A program made the translations under genes and the position numbers. The notes below the pieces were generated by a model. It saw nothing but the letters and a program-made list of their open reading frames with translations. It was not told where the DNA came from and searched no databases. From assembly GCF_030506325.1 (NCBI RefSeq), contig NZ_CP120683.1, positions 5,708,501-5,772,500 of the forward strand: a stretch of DNA of 64,000 nt, written 5' to 3'. This document shows positions 1 to 8,695 of the stretch, one piece after another (the first letter of the stretch is position 1; the number at the start of each line of letters is the position of its first letter). Source of the DNA: Tunicatimonas pelagia (lineage in GTDB: Bacteria > Bacteroidota > Bacteroidia > Cytophagales > Cyclobacteriaceae).

Positions 1-146
1 GGCGTGTGGGGCGGATGGAAAAATTGCCCGACTTACGTGGTAAAACAGCGTTAGAGAGCAGACCGACACCAATGTCGTAGAAATGACGGGTGGTTGACGT
101 AAGGAGATAATGCTCAATTTCCTTCTTTTGGGAAAAAGTAAATAAC
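1..146. other. Left window edge, no gene recognised
   Basis: One plus-strand frame is open from position 3 to a TAG at 84-86 and could be the last codons of an upstream gene, but the roughly 27 residues match no family I recognise. The remainder up to the start at 147 is noncoding, with no clear promoter box. Confidence 0.3.
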
Positions 147-718
147 ATGAAAGCGAGCGATACATTAGCCCAGCGAATTCGTGGGCGAAGAGTTCAGCGA
201 GGGTACTCTCAGGAATTTCTGGCCGAAAGTGCTAATATTAGTACTCGTACTTTGCAAAGAGTAGAAGCTGGACAAACCGAACCGCGCGGCCATACGCTTA
301 TTGCCTTAGCTCAAGCACTAGATATTGCGGTAGAAGATTTGATGGATTTTACGAAGGCGGAAAATAGTAACATCCTTCAGGCAATCAATTTGTCAGCTTT
401 AGCCTACTGGGCTTTTCCTTTAGGAAATATTATCTTACCATTGATTCTCTGGATTATCAACAAAGATAAAGTGCGAGGTGCTAACCAGTTTGGCAAAAGA
501 CAAGTGCTTATTCAAGTAGGGTGGACTGGGCTGATTTTTCTTGCCTATGTTATGTTCTTTTTAGTCCAAGATTAGATGACGGAGGCTTTGATATTAATGT
601 TACCCTTCCTCTCATTACTACCTTCATCGTCTACGGGCTCAATGCCTGCTACATCCTCGTCGTGTCCCTTTTGATAGGTAGGAACATGCAGATACCATTC
701 TTGGGATTGGGTCAGTAA
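147..718 (+). pseudogene. XRE-family HTH regulator fused to a DUF4870-like membrane domain, frameshifted
   Basis: The first reading frame (147-575) encodes an N-terminal XRE-type helix-turn-helix at residues 8-62 (key stretch YSQEFLAESANISTRTLQRVE). A membrane domain follows with the DUF4870-like pattern of a helix, an IIWxINKDKVRGANQFGK-like turn and a second helix. It stops abruptly at FLVQD. The next frame (to 718) carries the missing C-terminal part, with one more hydrophobic helix and the usual short tail. Adding one T to the T-run at 558-562 would join both frames into a single protein of about 190 residues. The family is normally one uninterrupted DNA-binding membrane regulator. Either the gene is broken or the T-run was under-called in sequencing. 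The function of such proteins is unknown. Confidence 0.7.
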
Positions 719-925
719 TAATTCATCCGGTTACTCATCCTTGCTTTGTCAAGAAGGTCTAATTCGTTGACTTCTTCTCTTTTCTAATTATCATCGCTGA
801 TAAATAACATAATTGATTGAGCGAAGACACCACTCAATACTTTATTGATTAGTATGATTTCAGTGAATAGCAAGTTACCTTCGGTAAGCATCAGAATAAC
901 TTGTGTTCAACCTTACCTTCTTCTC

Positions 926-3379
926 ATGATTTACAATTACTTGAAAGTAGCATGGCGGGCATTAGGCCGAAGCAAAGGGTACTCTTTTATCAACATTATG
1001 GGGCTGTCCATCGGTTTAGCCTCGGTGATACTTATCTTCATCTATATTCAAGATGAACTTACCTACGATACGGCTCACCCTGCTCCGGGTCAAACCTTCG
1101 GGATAGGAGTAGAAATCACTAATGAGCAGGGCGAAAAACGATTTCATACTACCGCACCCGCCGGGTTAGCCCATCTGCTAAAGGAGCAAATGCCCGATCA
1201 GGTAGCGCATATACTACGCTACTACCAGATGGTATGGTCATATAGTATGCGAAATCCAGAAAAGGACGAAGTTATTCTCTCGGAAGACGGTGAGCTATTC
1301 TTCGTAGAGGATACCTACTCCCAAGTGATGCACTTTCCGCTGATACAGGGCAATCGGGATGAAGCCTTGACTCAACCGAATAGCGTAGTATTATCCGAGA
1401 CAGCAGCACTGCGACTGTTTGGTGAGGTGGATGTGCTAGGGCGACAGTTGGAGATGCAGCACCGGGCGATTACCGAAGGGTACATTAGCCTCGAGGTAAC
1501 CGGAGTTATGCAGGATTATCCCGGCAATGTCCATATGCAGCCCGATTATCTGATATCGATGGGGACACTCAATCCCTTTCTCCAACGGAGAATGGAGGCA
1601 TCAGTCGCCGATGTTCTCTCCTCAATGGATAAATTATTCATGGCGACTTACATTCAGGTGGAAGATGGTGCTGACCTTGAGCAGGTAGAGGTTGCCGTAA
1701 AGCGTATTACCGATGAGCATTTCCAGGAGGCGAATTACAAAATTAATCCCTTTCTAAGAAACATTACCGATTTTCATTTTGACGATCAGGTGGATTGGTC
1801 GTGGTGGAATAGCCAGTCTGACTACAGCTACATCATCATTTTTGGTTCTATTGGCCTTATGATTCTGCTGATCGCCTGTATCAATTATATGAATCTGGCT
1901 ACAGCTAAGTCGGCTCGAAGAGCTCGGGAAATTGGGGTCCGGAAGGCTTTGGGAAGCAGCCGATGGAGCCTGGTATTTCAGTTCTTTCAAGAATCGTTGC
2001 TTACTGCCTTTATTGCGCTGCTGGTAGCGTTGTTGCTAGTTATGCTCGCTTTGCCAACGTACAATCAGCTGGCCGATAAGGATTTTTCGCTGCTTTCCCT
2101 GCTGCGGGTCGATGTGGTTGGGGCGCTGTTCGGTATATGGTTAATCGTATCAGTTGTTTCTAGTGCTTATCCGGCAATTTTCCTGTCGGGATTTAAAACT
2201 GTGGAAGTGCTGAAAGGTAAATTGGTCTTGAGAAAAGGCTCTAGCTCGCTGCGAAAAGCATTAGTAATTGCTCAGTTTGCGGTTTCGGTGCTGCTCATTG
2301 TAAGTACCGGAATAATTCTTCAGCAAATGAATTTGGTGCAAAACACCAAGCTGTACGACGATGCGGAGTCTATCATGTCTATCGCCATTGGGCCGGGAAT
2401 CGCCCCCGCTGAGCAATATGAGGTGCTGAAGAACGAACTGCTAAATAATAGCGATATTGAGGATATAACGCTAGCGGTGGGTTTACCCCGCTTGCCTCAT
2501 ATTCATCCGTTAAGTGCATCACTCACATTGCCCGAACTGAACGATCAGGTGTACAACTGGAAACGGTTGGGGGGCGACTATAATTTTCCCACAGTGTTCA
2601 ATCTGAAAATCTTGGCCGGAAGAAGTTTTGATGAACAGAATGTCTCCGACTCAAACAACTATCTGATAAACGAAACTGCGGTTCAGATGCTCAATATTAC
2701 CCCGGATGAGGCGCTTGGTTACACGGTGTTGGATACCATTAGTAAAGAAAGTGGCCGGGTGATTGGCGTAGTAGAAGATTTTCACTTTGAGTCTATTCAC
2801 ACTAGTATAAAACCGACGGTTATTCAGGGGAAACCCCAGCAGAGCTTAGCCGTACACGTGAAAATTCCTTCGGATAAAATACCCGAGAAGCTGGCGACAA
2901 TAGAAAAAACCTGGAAAGAGGTAATGCCAGGGGCGGCGTTTCAGTACCGCTTTATGAGCGATAAGCTAGAAAACATGTATGCTTCCGAAATTAGAATAGC
3001 TGGTTTGATCCGAGTTTTCTCAGTATTGGCCATACTGATTGCTTGTTTGGGACTGTACGGTTTGGCTTCCTACACTGCTGAACAAAAAACGAAGGAGATT
3101 GGGGTGCGTAAAGTACTGGGTGCTACTGTGTCACAAATCTTGCTGATGCTAATCAGTAAATTTATGCTGATGGTACTCACGGCCTGCGTAGTTGCTCTAC
3201 CACTGGGGTACTTTTTAATGCAGGAGTGGCTTCAGAACTTTGTGTATCAAGCAGAAATTGGTTGGACAGTTTTCGGTTTATCCATTCTGATTATTGCCGT
3301 AATTGCCTTGGCTACTGTAGCCTACGAGAGTATTAAAGCATCAACCATAAACCCCACTAAAGCAATCCGGTACGAGTGA
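926..3379 (+). CDS. ABC transporter permease, FtsX/MacB-like, double-unit type
   Basis: Inner-membrane permease of about 817 residues in the large Bacteroidota class made of two tandem MacB-like periplasmic core domains and two FtsX domains. The order is: TM helix at about residues 20-40, first periplasmic domain, three-helix FtsX unit ending near ARRAREIGVRKALG, a second TM anchor and periplasmic domain, and a terminal FtsX unit with QKTKEIGVRKVLGA. The EIGVRK motifs are the usual coupling region to a LolD/MacB-type ATPase, which is not encoded nearby. The open frame extends upstream only through a TTG at 845, but family members begin MIxNYLKxAWR, so I place the start at the ATG at 926. It probably exports or extracts a substrate at the envelope; the substrate is unknown. 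A paralogue follows directly. Confidence 0.9.
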   Translation: MIYNYLKVAWRALGRSKGYSFINIMGLSIGLASVILIFIYIQDELTYDTAHPAPGQTFGIGVEITNEQGEKRFHTTAPAGLAHLLKEQMPDQVAHILRYYQMVWSYSMRNPEKDEVILSEDGELFFVEDTYSQVMHFPLIQGNRDEALTQPNSVVLSETAALRLFGEVDVLGRQLEMQHRAITEGYISLEVTGVMQDYPGNVHMQPDYLISMGTLNPFLQRRMEASVADVLSSMDKLFMATYIQVEDGADLEQVEVAVKRITDEHFQEANYKINPFLRNITDFHFDDQVDWSWWNSQSDYSYIIIFGSIGLMILLIACINYMNLATAKSARRAREIGVRKALGSSRWSLVFQFFQESLLTAFIALLVALLLVMLALPTYNQLADKDFSLLSLLRVDVVGALFGIWLIVSVVSSAYPAIFLSGFKTVEVLKGKLVLRKGSSSLRKALVIAQFAVSVLLIVSTGIILQQMNLVQNTKLYDDAESIMSIAIGPGIAPAEQYEVLKNELLNNSDIEDITLAVGLPRLPHIHPLSASLTLPELNDQVYNWKRLGGDYNFPTVFNLKILAGRSFDEQNVSDSNNYLINETAVQMLNITPDEALGYTVLDTISKESGRVIGVVEDFHFESIHTSIKPTVIQGKPQQSLAVHVKIPSDKIPEKLATIEKTWKEVMPGAAFQYRFMSDKLENMYASEIRIAGLIRVFSVLAILIACLGLYGLASYTAEQKTKEIGVRKVLGATVSQILLMLISKFMLMVLTACVVALPLGYFLMQEWLQNFVYQAEIGWTVFGLSILIIAVIALATVAYESIKASTINPTKAIRYE

Positions 3380-3529
3380 TTAGTATGGTGAGGATCAATT
3401 ACTTTCATTATTGGCTTCCTTTTCCAGGAATGTAGGTTGAAAGTGTCCGTTATTGTACACCTATCGCTCGGTATCGATCATGTTGTGGGTAATAAATTAG
3501 GTTTTTAAGGCGAAAATCGTGTTGGCACA

Positions 3530-3662
3530 GTATTGTCAATGAGCAATGAGCAGTTAACAGTGAACAATAAAATGTAAACCTGTGATTCGGGAATGCGTTT
3601 TTCCACATTGCACCGTTCCACGGCGACATTGCACATTGCACGGCGATATTACACACTATTGA
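3530..3662. repeat. Degenerate intergenic microrepeats
   Basis: The spacer between the two permease genes contains self-similar short units, such as CAATGAGCAATGAGCAGTTAACAGTGAAC and repeated CATTGCAC (the latter at about 3605-3640). No open frame here looks genuine. The same style of spacer recurs at 7069-7108, 17774-17965, 23413-23480, 47818-47880 and 54820-54868. Confidence 0.55.
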
Positions 3663-3666
3663 AATT

Positions 3667-6048
3667 ATGCTTAAAAACTACCTTATTACTGCTTATCGGA
3701 ACTCGCTGAAAAATAAATTATACGCGGGCATCAATGTACTAGGACTTGCTATCGGGATTACCTGCTGCTTGTTTATCGCACTGTACGTTCAGTACGAACA
3801 AAGCTACGATCAGTTCCATGAGAAAAAAGATCGTATTTACAAAGTATACCGCACTACTAACCAGGGTAGCTACCAAGAGATCGGGCCTACCTCGCCACCC
3901 TACGCGGAAGCCCTGCTTAATGACTTTCCTGAAGAAATAGCGGCTACGGTGCGGGTAATGCCCCGCTCCGGTCTGATCACTGCGGGAGAAAAAGCATTTA
4001 CGGGCGACGATATTAGCTTCGTAGGCCGAGACTTTCTTCAGGTATTTACGTTTCCTCTTCTTCAGGGTGATCCCGCAACAGCACTGAGCGAACCGGGTAG
4101 TGTAGTGCTTACTAAGGCGATGGCGCAAAAATATTTCGGCAATAAAGATCCTATCGGTAAAGAACTGGAGTACGAAAATGAGTATCCCTTACTGGTAACC
4201 GGAGTGCTCGCGCCCGTACCCGAAAACTCTCATATTGAATTTGACTTTCTGGCATCGGTGCATCTCTTTGAGCAAGAAGAGTGGTTCACAGGATGGTGGA
4301 ATAACAACATGATGACCTACTTGCTCGCGAGCGAAGGAGTAAGCGAAGCTGCTTTGGAAGAGCAGTTTCCGGCCTTTATGGAGAAGTATATGGGGGAAGA
4401 CTTTGAGCGATTGGGTTTGCGGCTCGGGCTTACCTTATCGCCCCTCACTGAAATCTACTTCGCCAACAACGTACAGTTTGATATGTGGACGAAGCACGGA
4501 AACCGAACTATGACGTATATCTTTCTGGTGGTAGCCGTATTTATTCTACTGATTGCCTGCATCAACTTTATGAACTTGGCCACGGCTCGCGCTGCCCGAA
4601 GGGCTACCGAAGTGGGAGTGCGAAAATCATTGGGAGCCAATCGTTCTGATCTAATCTATCAGTTTTTTGGTGAGTCGTTCCTGACAACTTTTGTAGCCGT
4701 GCTGTTTACCATTGTGCTGATGACTACTACGTTGCCCATTTTCAATCAGTTTGCTGAAATTAACTTGACACTCTCTCTGACCGATGGCATTGCCTTTCCG
4801 ATACTTTTACTCGGTATTGCACTAGTAGTTGGGCTGTTGGCTGGAAGCTATCCGGCAATGTTCTTATCCGCTTTTGTACCCGCTAAAGCTCTCAAGGGTG
4901 GTAATCGGGTAGGGGCGAAGGGGCAGTATCTCCGCAAGGGCCTGGTGGTATTTCAGTTTGTAATCTCTATTGTATTGATGGTGGCCGTACTGGTAGTGGT
5001 TCAGCAGATGAATTATGTTCAGGATAAACAACTAGGATTTAATAAAGAGCGAGTGATGCTCTTGGAAGTAGACAACGAAGAAATCTACGAGCAACGAGAG
5101 ACGTTTAAAGACCAGCTTCGCCAACATGCCCGCATCGCTCAAGTGTCTGCTGCCTCGGGCGAGCCGGGTGGCTTTCACGATATGTATACCTTCGATGTGC
5201 AAGGGAAGGAGGAACAGGTGATTATGAATACGCTCTTCACCGATGAGAACTATCTGGAAACGATGGGGCTGACTCTACTTGCCGGACGAAACTTCTCCGA
5301 AGACCGACAAACCGATGCTCAGGAAGCCATCATCATTAACGAAACCGCTGCGCGTACACTAGAATGGACTCCTGAAGAAGCCTTAGGAAAAGAAATTACT
5401 AATCCTTTTTCTGACACAATTCCCCGCCGAGTGGTGGGCGTAGTAGAAGATTATCACTTTGCTTCATTGCACAATGAGATTGATCCGTTGGCAATTATGA
5501 TAGGAGATGATAACCGAATAATTGCTATTAAAATGACTTCCGGTTCGGTGAAGCCGGTAGTTGGCTTAGTAGAAGAAGCCTGGGCAGGCATTGTCAGCCA
5601 GCATCCGTTTGCTTTTACTTTCTTAGACGAGAGCTACGACCAATTATACCAGAACGAGCAAAAACAAGGTCAGATATTTACGGTGTTCGCCGGAATCGCC
5701 ATATTTATTGCCTGCCTCGGATTATTTGGCCTGGTAACGTTTGTTGCCGAACAGCGCACTAAAGAAGTGGGCGTTCGTAAGGTGTTAGGCGCGTCGGTTC
5801 TGCAACTTATTCACTTACTTACCAAAGACTTTGCAGTACTGGTAATTATTGCCTTGGTAATTGCCTCGCCCATTGCGTATTACGCTATGCATCAGTGGCT
5901 GGCCGATTTCGCCTACCGAGTTACCCTTCGCCCCACAGTATTTGTAGTGGCCGGGGCTGCTGCTTTGCTTATTGCACTGCTAACTGTAAGTTACCAATCG
6001 GCCCGCGCCGCTCTAGCCAATCCTGCTGACTCACTCCGAAACGAATGA
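3667..6048 (+). CDS. ABC transporter permease, FtsX/MacB-like, double-unit type
   Basis: Paralogue of the preceding gene: 793 residues with the same layout of two periplasmic core domains and two FtsX transmembrane units. The N-terminus (MLKNYLITAYRNSLKNKLYA) is the canonical start for the family and supports this ATG. The coupling motifs ARRATEVGVRKSLGA (middle) and QRTKEVGVRKVLGAS (C-terminal) are both present, so the protein looks intact. It shares orientation with the upstream copy but is separated by about 290 bp of repeat-rich spacer, so they may be transcribed separately. Such arrays are common in Cytophagales and often act with a single ATPase encoded elsewhere. The substrate cannot be deduced. 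Confidence 0.9.
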   Translation: MLKNYLITAYRNSLKNKLYAGINVLGLAIGITCCLFIALYVQYEQSYDQFHEKKDRIYKVYRTTNQGSYQEIGPTSPPYAEALLNDFPEEIAATVRVMPRSGLITAGEKAFTGDDISFVGRDFLQVFTFPLLQGDPATALSEPGSVVLTKAMAQKYFGNKDPIGKELEYENEYPLLVTGVLAPVPENSHIEFDFLASVHLFEQEEWFTGWWNNNMMTYLLASEGVSEAALEEQFPAFMEKYMGEDFERLGLRLGLTLSPLTEIYFANNVQFDMWTKHGNRTMTYIFLVVAVFILLIACINFMNLATARAARRATEVGVRKSLGANRSDLIYQFFGESFLTTFVAVLFTIVLMTTTLPIFNQFAEINLTLSLTDGIAFPILLLGIALVVGLLAGSYPAMFLSAFVPAKALKGGNRVGAKGQYLRKGLVVFQFVISIVLMVAVLVVVQQMNYVQDKQLGFNKERVMLLEVDNEEIYEQRETFKDQLRQHARIAQVSAASGEPGGFHDMYTFDVQGKEEQVIMNTLFTDENYLETMGLTLLAGRNFSEDRQTDAQEAIIINETAARTLEWTPEEALGKEITNPFSDTIPRRVVGVVEDYHFASLHNEIDPLAIMIGDDNRIIAIKMTSGSVKPVVGLVEEAWAGIVSQHPFAFTFLDESYDQLYQNEQKQGQIFTVFAGIAIFIACLGLFGLVTFVAEQRTKEVGVRKVLGASVLQLIHLLTKDFAVLVIIALVIASPIAYYAMHQWLADFAYRVTLRPTVFVVAGAAALLIALLTVSYQSARAALANPADSLRNE

Positions 6049-6151
6049 TAAGAGCTAGAAGAAGGGGGTAATTTAAAATAGTTAACCTTTCCACCGAAAA
6101 GATGTTTACCTTACTAGTGTCTATAAAATTATCGGCTAGTACTTCAGCAAT

Positions 6152-6847
6152 ATGAATAGTGAACTTAATAAACTTGCAATAAAGCTAAAATACCCTGATT
6201 CGCCACCGGTGTTTATGATCGGAACCTCGGGTAAGGGAGGGGTAGAGGCATTACGCTTTTTAACTGAAAATATTCCGGCAGGTTTTCCGGCTTCTTTCTT
6301 CTTTTTGTTACATCGCTTGAAGCGCAGCCCAATTACTAAACATCGTCTTCTTGAGTTACTGAAACCTGTTAGTAATTTGGCGATAAAGATTCCAATAACG
6401 GGGGAGGTAGTAGCAATTAGTACTATTTATCTTCCTACTTATGGGCACCATCTTATGATAAAGGACAACCACATTATACATGCTGAAGAACCCTCAGAAG
6501 AGCACTGGCGACCCAGTATAGATATGCTGTTTAAAAGTGGGGCTAAGGAATACAAAAAGCGAGCAGTATCAGTACTGCTCACTGGTGGCTTGGAAGATGG
6601 AGTGAAGGGCTTGGTAGAAACAACATATCAAGAAGGAGTTACCATAGCTCAGTCGCCAGAAGACGCGTATAATCCGATTCTACCTCTAAATGCCTTACTC
6701 GGAGATCATCCACAGTACGTACTGCCTTTGCGCGACATGCCGGCTTTATTTTGCGATTTAGCCGGATATGGCTGCCAGCCTAACCAGAAAAGCATAGTTC
6801 AAAAAGCAGCCATTGCAGCAGCCATGAAGAAAGAAGAGATTAAATGA
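6152..6847 (+). CDS. Stand-alone CheB-type methylesterase domain protein
   Basis: This 231-residue protein consists almost entirely of a CheB C-terminal methylesterase/amidase domain. The catalytic triad expected for the family is visible: Ser26 in GTSGKGGVEAL, His54 in LLHRL and Asp149 in LLTGGLEDGVKG. The intervening P(S)xDxLFxSGA segment at about residues 121-131 is also typical. Classical CheB carries an N-terminal receiver domain that gates activity; that domain is missing, and no chemotaxis receptor, CheR or CheA is encoded nearby. Receiver-less CheB proteins also occur fused to or beside CheR/PAS signalling proteins, so the role here may be non-chemotactic signalling. Family assignment is firm; the biological role is open. 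Confidence 0.85.
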   Translation: MNSELNKLAIKLKYPDSPPVFMIGTSGKGGVEALRFLTENIPAGFPASFFFLLHRLKRSPITKHRLLELLKPVSNLAIKIPITGEVVAISTIYLPTYGHHLMIKDNHIIHAEEPSEEHWRPSIDMLFKSGAKEYKKRAVSVLLTGGLEDGVKGLVETTYQEGVTIAQSPEDAYNPILPLNALLGDHPQYVLPLRDMPALFCDLAGYGCQPNQKSIVQKAAIAAAMKKEEIK

Positions 6848-7068
6848 TAGTGGCTTACACCTAACTGTTAAGAATCCGTTTGATGATAATCTTATCCGTT
6901 GAATAGAGCACCAAATTGCCTCTTCCTATCTTAGCTATGTATTGGCTCAACTCTGCGCGGACTTAAGTTAACGCTATCTTCTAGTTCGGTTACATACTAC
7001 ATCATCTCTTCGCGTAATTGGCAGAACTAATACCAGATAATTAATAAGTACTGCATAGTAAGCGCACT

Positions 7069-7108
7069 ACTATCATTAATCATCATTCACTAATCGTCAA
7101 TCATTACG
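7069..7108. repeat. Degenerate ATTCA/TCAATCAT microrepeat
   Basis: The short spacer 3' of the YihY gene is made of variants of CATTAATCATCATTCACTAATCG. It is the same sequence style as the other intergenic microrepeats in this window and has no coding potential. Confidence 0.5.
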
Positions 7109-7110
7109 CA

Positions 7111-8025
7111 TTAAGCTTCTTGCTTTTCTCGCTCCTGTAGTCGGTATTCGGCAGTACGCTGGGCGTGTTCGTCTGGCTCAAGCTGATGACCCTCATTACG
7201 GGCGTACACTTGCGTAAATTCGGCTCCAAATAGCAGAATCAAACCAGTGTAATATACCCACAACATAATCAGTACAATAGAACCAGCAGCTCCGAAGGTG
7301 GAAGCCGGATCGGTTTTACCGATGTAAAAACCAATCAGAAATTTGCCAATGGTAAACAGAATAGCGGTAAGCAATGCTCCGGCCCAAACCGAACGCCACT
7401 CTACTTTAGCATCGGGCAATACCTTAAACATAGCGGCAAACAGCACCGTAATTACTCCGATAGATACCATAATTTGTAATAGGTAGAAGATAAACTGGGG
7501 GAAGCCGGGCAACTGTTGCTGAATCCAGCCACTCAATGCTGAAAGAGCCGTAGTAACTAGCAGCGATACCATTAACAGAAAACCAATGGCTACCACTATT
7601 CCTAGTGCGTTGATCCGGCTTTTAGCCATCTGTTTAATACCCGAGTCGGGGTTAGGCTCTACCTCCCAAGCATCGTTCAGGGCTTTTTGTAGTTGGTAAA
7701 AAACTCCGGTGGCACCAAAAATCAGCGTAGCTATCCCTATTATGATGGCTAAGGTAGAGTTAGAGTTCTCTCGAGATTTAGAGATCATCGTTTCTACCTG
7801 ATTGGCAGCCTCGGTACCCATCATACCCGCAACTTGATCGGTAAGCTGCTGTTGCACATAATCTTGAGTCCAGATGAGTGATGCAATGTTGATAACAATA
7901 ATCATTAGGGCCGGAATAGAAAAGATAGAATAGTAGGCCAACGAAGCACTTTTCTGAAAAGCATCATCGTCAGACCATTCCTGATATGTTTCCTTCATGT
8001 AGTTAAAAAAAATGGGAAAAGTCAT
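7111..8025 (-). CDS. YihY/BrkB-family inner-membrane protein
   Basis: This 304-residue polytopic membrane protein has about six hydrophobic helices. It shows the family hallmarks: an N-terminal WSDDDAFQKSASLAYYSIFSIPAL segment, a central IFGATGVFYQLQKALNDAWEV region and the C-terminal GAAGSIVLIMLWVYYTGLI helix followed by FGAEFTQVYAR. The family was once misnamed ribonuclease BN; its members are membrane proteins of uncertain transport function. The final 35 residues are charged and presumably cytoplasmic. It is the only minus-strand gene between two plus-strand blocks. Its proximity to the stress cluster downstream may be incidental. Confidence 0.9.
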   Translation of the reverse strand: MTFPIFFNYMKETYQEWSDDDAFQKSASLAYYSIFSIPALMIIVINIASLIWTQDYVQQQLTDQVAGMMGTEAANQVETMISKSRENSNSTLAIIIGIATLIFGATGVFYQLQKALNDAWEVEPNPDSGIKQMAKSRINALGIVVAIGFLLMVSLLVTTALSALSGWIQQQLPGFPQFIFYLLQIMVSIGVITVLFAAMFKVLPDAKVEWRSVWAGALLTAILFTIGKFLIGFYIGKTDPASTFGAAGSIVLIMLWVYYTGLILLFGAEFTQVYARNEGHQLEPDEHAQRTAEYRLQEREKQEA

Positions 8026-8252
8026 AGTTTAAAAATGTTAGTGGTCACTATCTAATATTATCACTCTTTGCCTAGCAAAAGCTTATCCAACCCGGATTTT
8101 CGGCAGTTGTGGGAATACTTTCCCGAACCACTGAGGAAATTAGTACCCAAAATAGCGGAATAGACTGCAATAGTAGGGCTATAAACAAGTGGTATAATAT
8201 TTTCCTTACACCAATTGAAGTATAATTTTTTAACCACAGAAGCGATTGTATT

Positions 8253-8618
8253 ATGAATTTTTTAAAGAAGAAAACAACCCTTCTTACTCTTCCAGCAGTA
8301 GCACTAATAGCAATAGCTTGCGATGCTAACCAAGCAACTGTTACTGAGAGTGAGACAACAGTAATTAGTATAGATACGGTAGAAGCTGAAGTTACCTATG
8401 ATGTAAATCGGAAGGTAGTAGAAAGTGTAGATACCGTAGGAGCAACTACAGAGTACGAAATAGAGAAAACTATTGTGAAACGTACGGTTGAGGTAGATAC
8501 TATTACCAAAGAGATTGAGCGGGAGCAAAAGCAAGAGTTCGCTCAGGGTAATTATAAGGTGATAGAAGAAGAAGTGAAAACCGAACAGAGAAGCGAAGAA
8601 GTAGAGACTGACAACTAA
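8253..8618 (+). CDS. Small acidic lipoprotein, paralogue of the protein at 12,591
   Basis: A 121-residue protein with a lipoprotein signal peptide (hydrophobic core to residue 22, lipobox IAIAC, Cys23). The mature part is rich in Val, Glu and Thr and has an internal pseudo-repeat: TYDVNRKVVESVDTVGA, then a related TEYEIEKTIVKRTVEVDT. I recognise no named family. The alternating charged/valine pattern resembles the DUF2382 repeats encoded 4 kb downstream, which hints at a distant relationship (inference). A second copy with about 60 percent identity by eye lies at 12591. Both follow a TTTAACCAC-containing leader, suggesting shared regulation. Confidence 0.75.
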   Translation: MNFLKKKTTLLTLPAVALIAIACDANQATVTESETTVISIDTVEAEVTYDVNRKVVESVDTVGATTEYEIEKTIVKRTVEVDTITKEIEREQKQEFAQGNYKVIEEEVKTEQRSEEVETDN

Positions 8619-8695
8619 TTAACATTTTGATAATGATGCAGTTAATACTGCAAGATTTTTAGCCACAATTTTTTTAAACTAAATTTTTTTTGACT

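Noticed and set aside
845-925. N-terminal extension of the first permease from a TTG codon
   Set aside because: Not conserved in the family; the ATG at 926 gives the canonical N-terminus.
3739-4128. Long minus-strand open frame antisense to the second permease
   Set aside because: Fully within a clearly coding plus-strand gene, no family resemblance, explained as a shadow frame.
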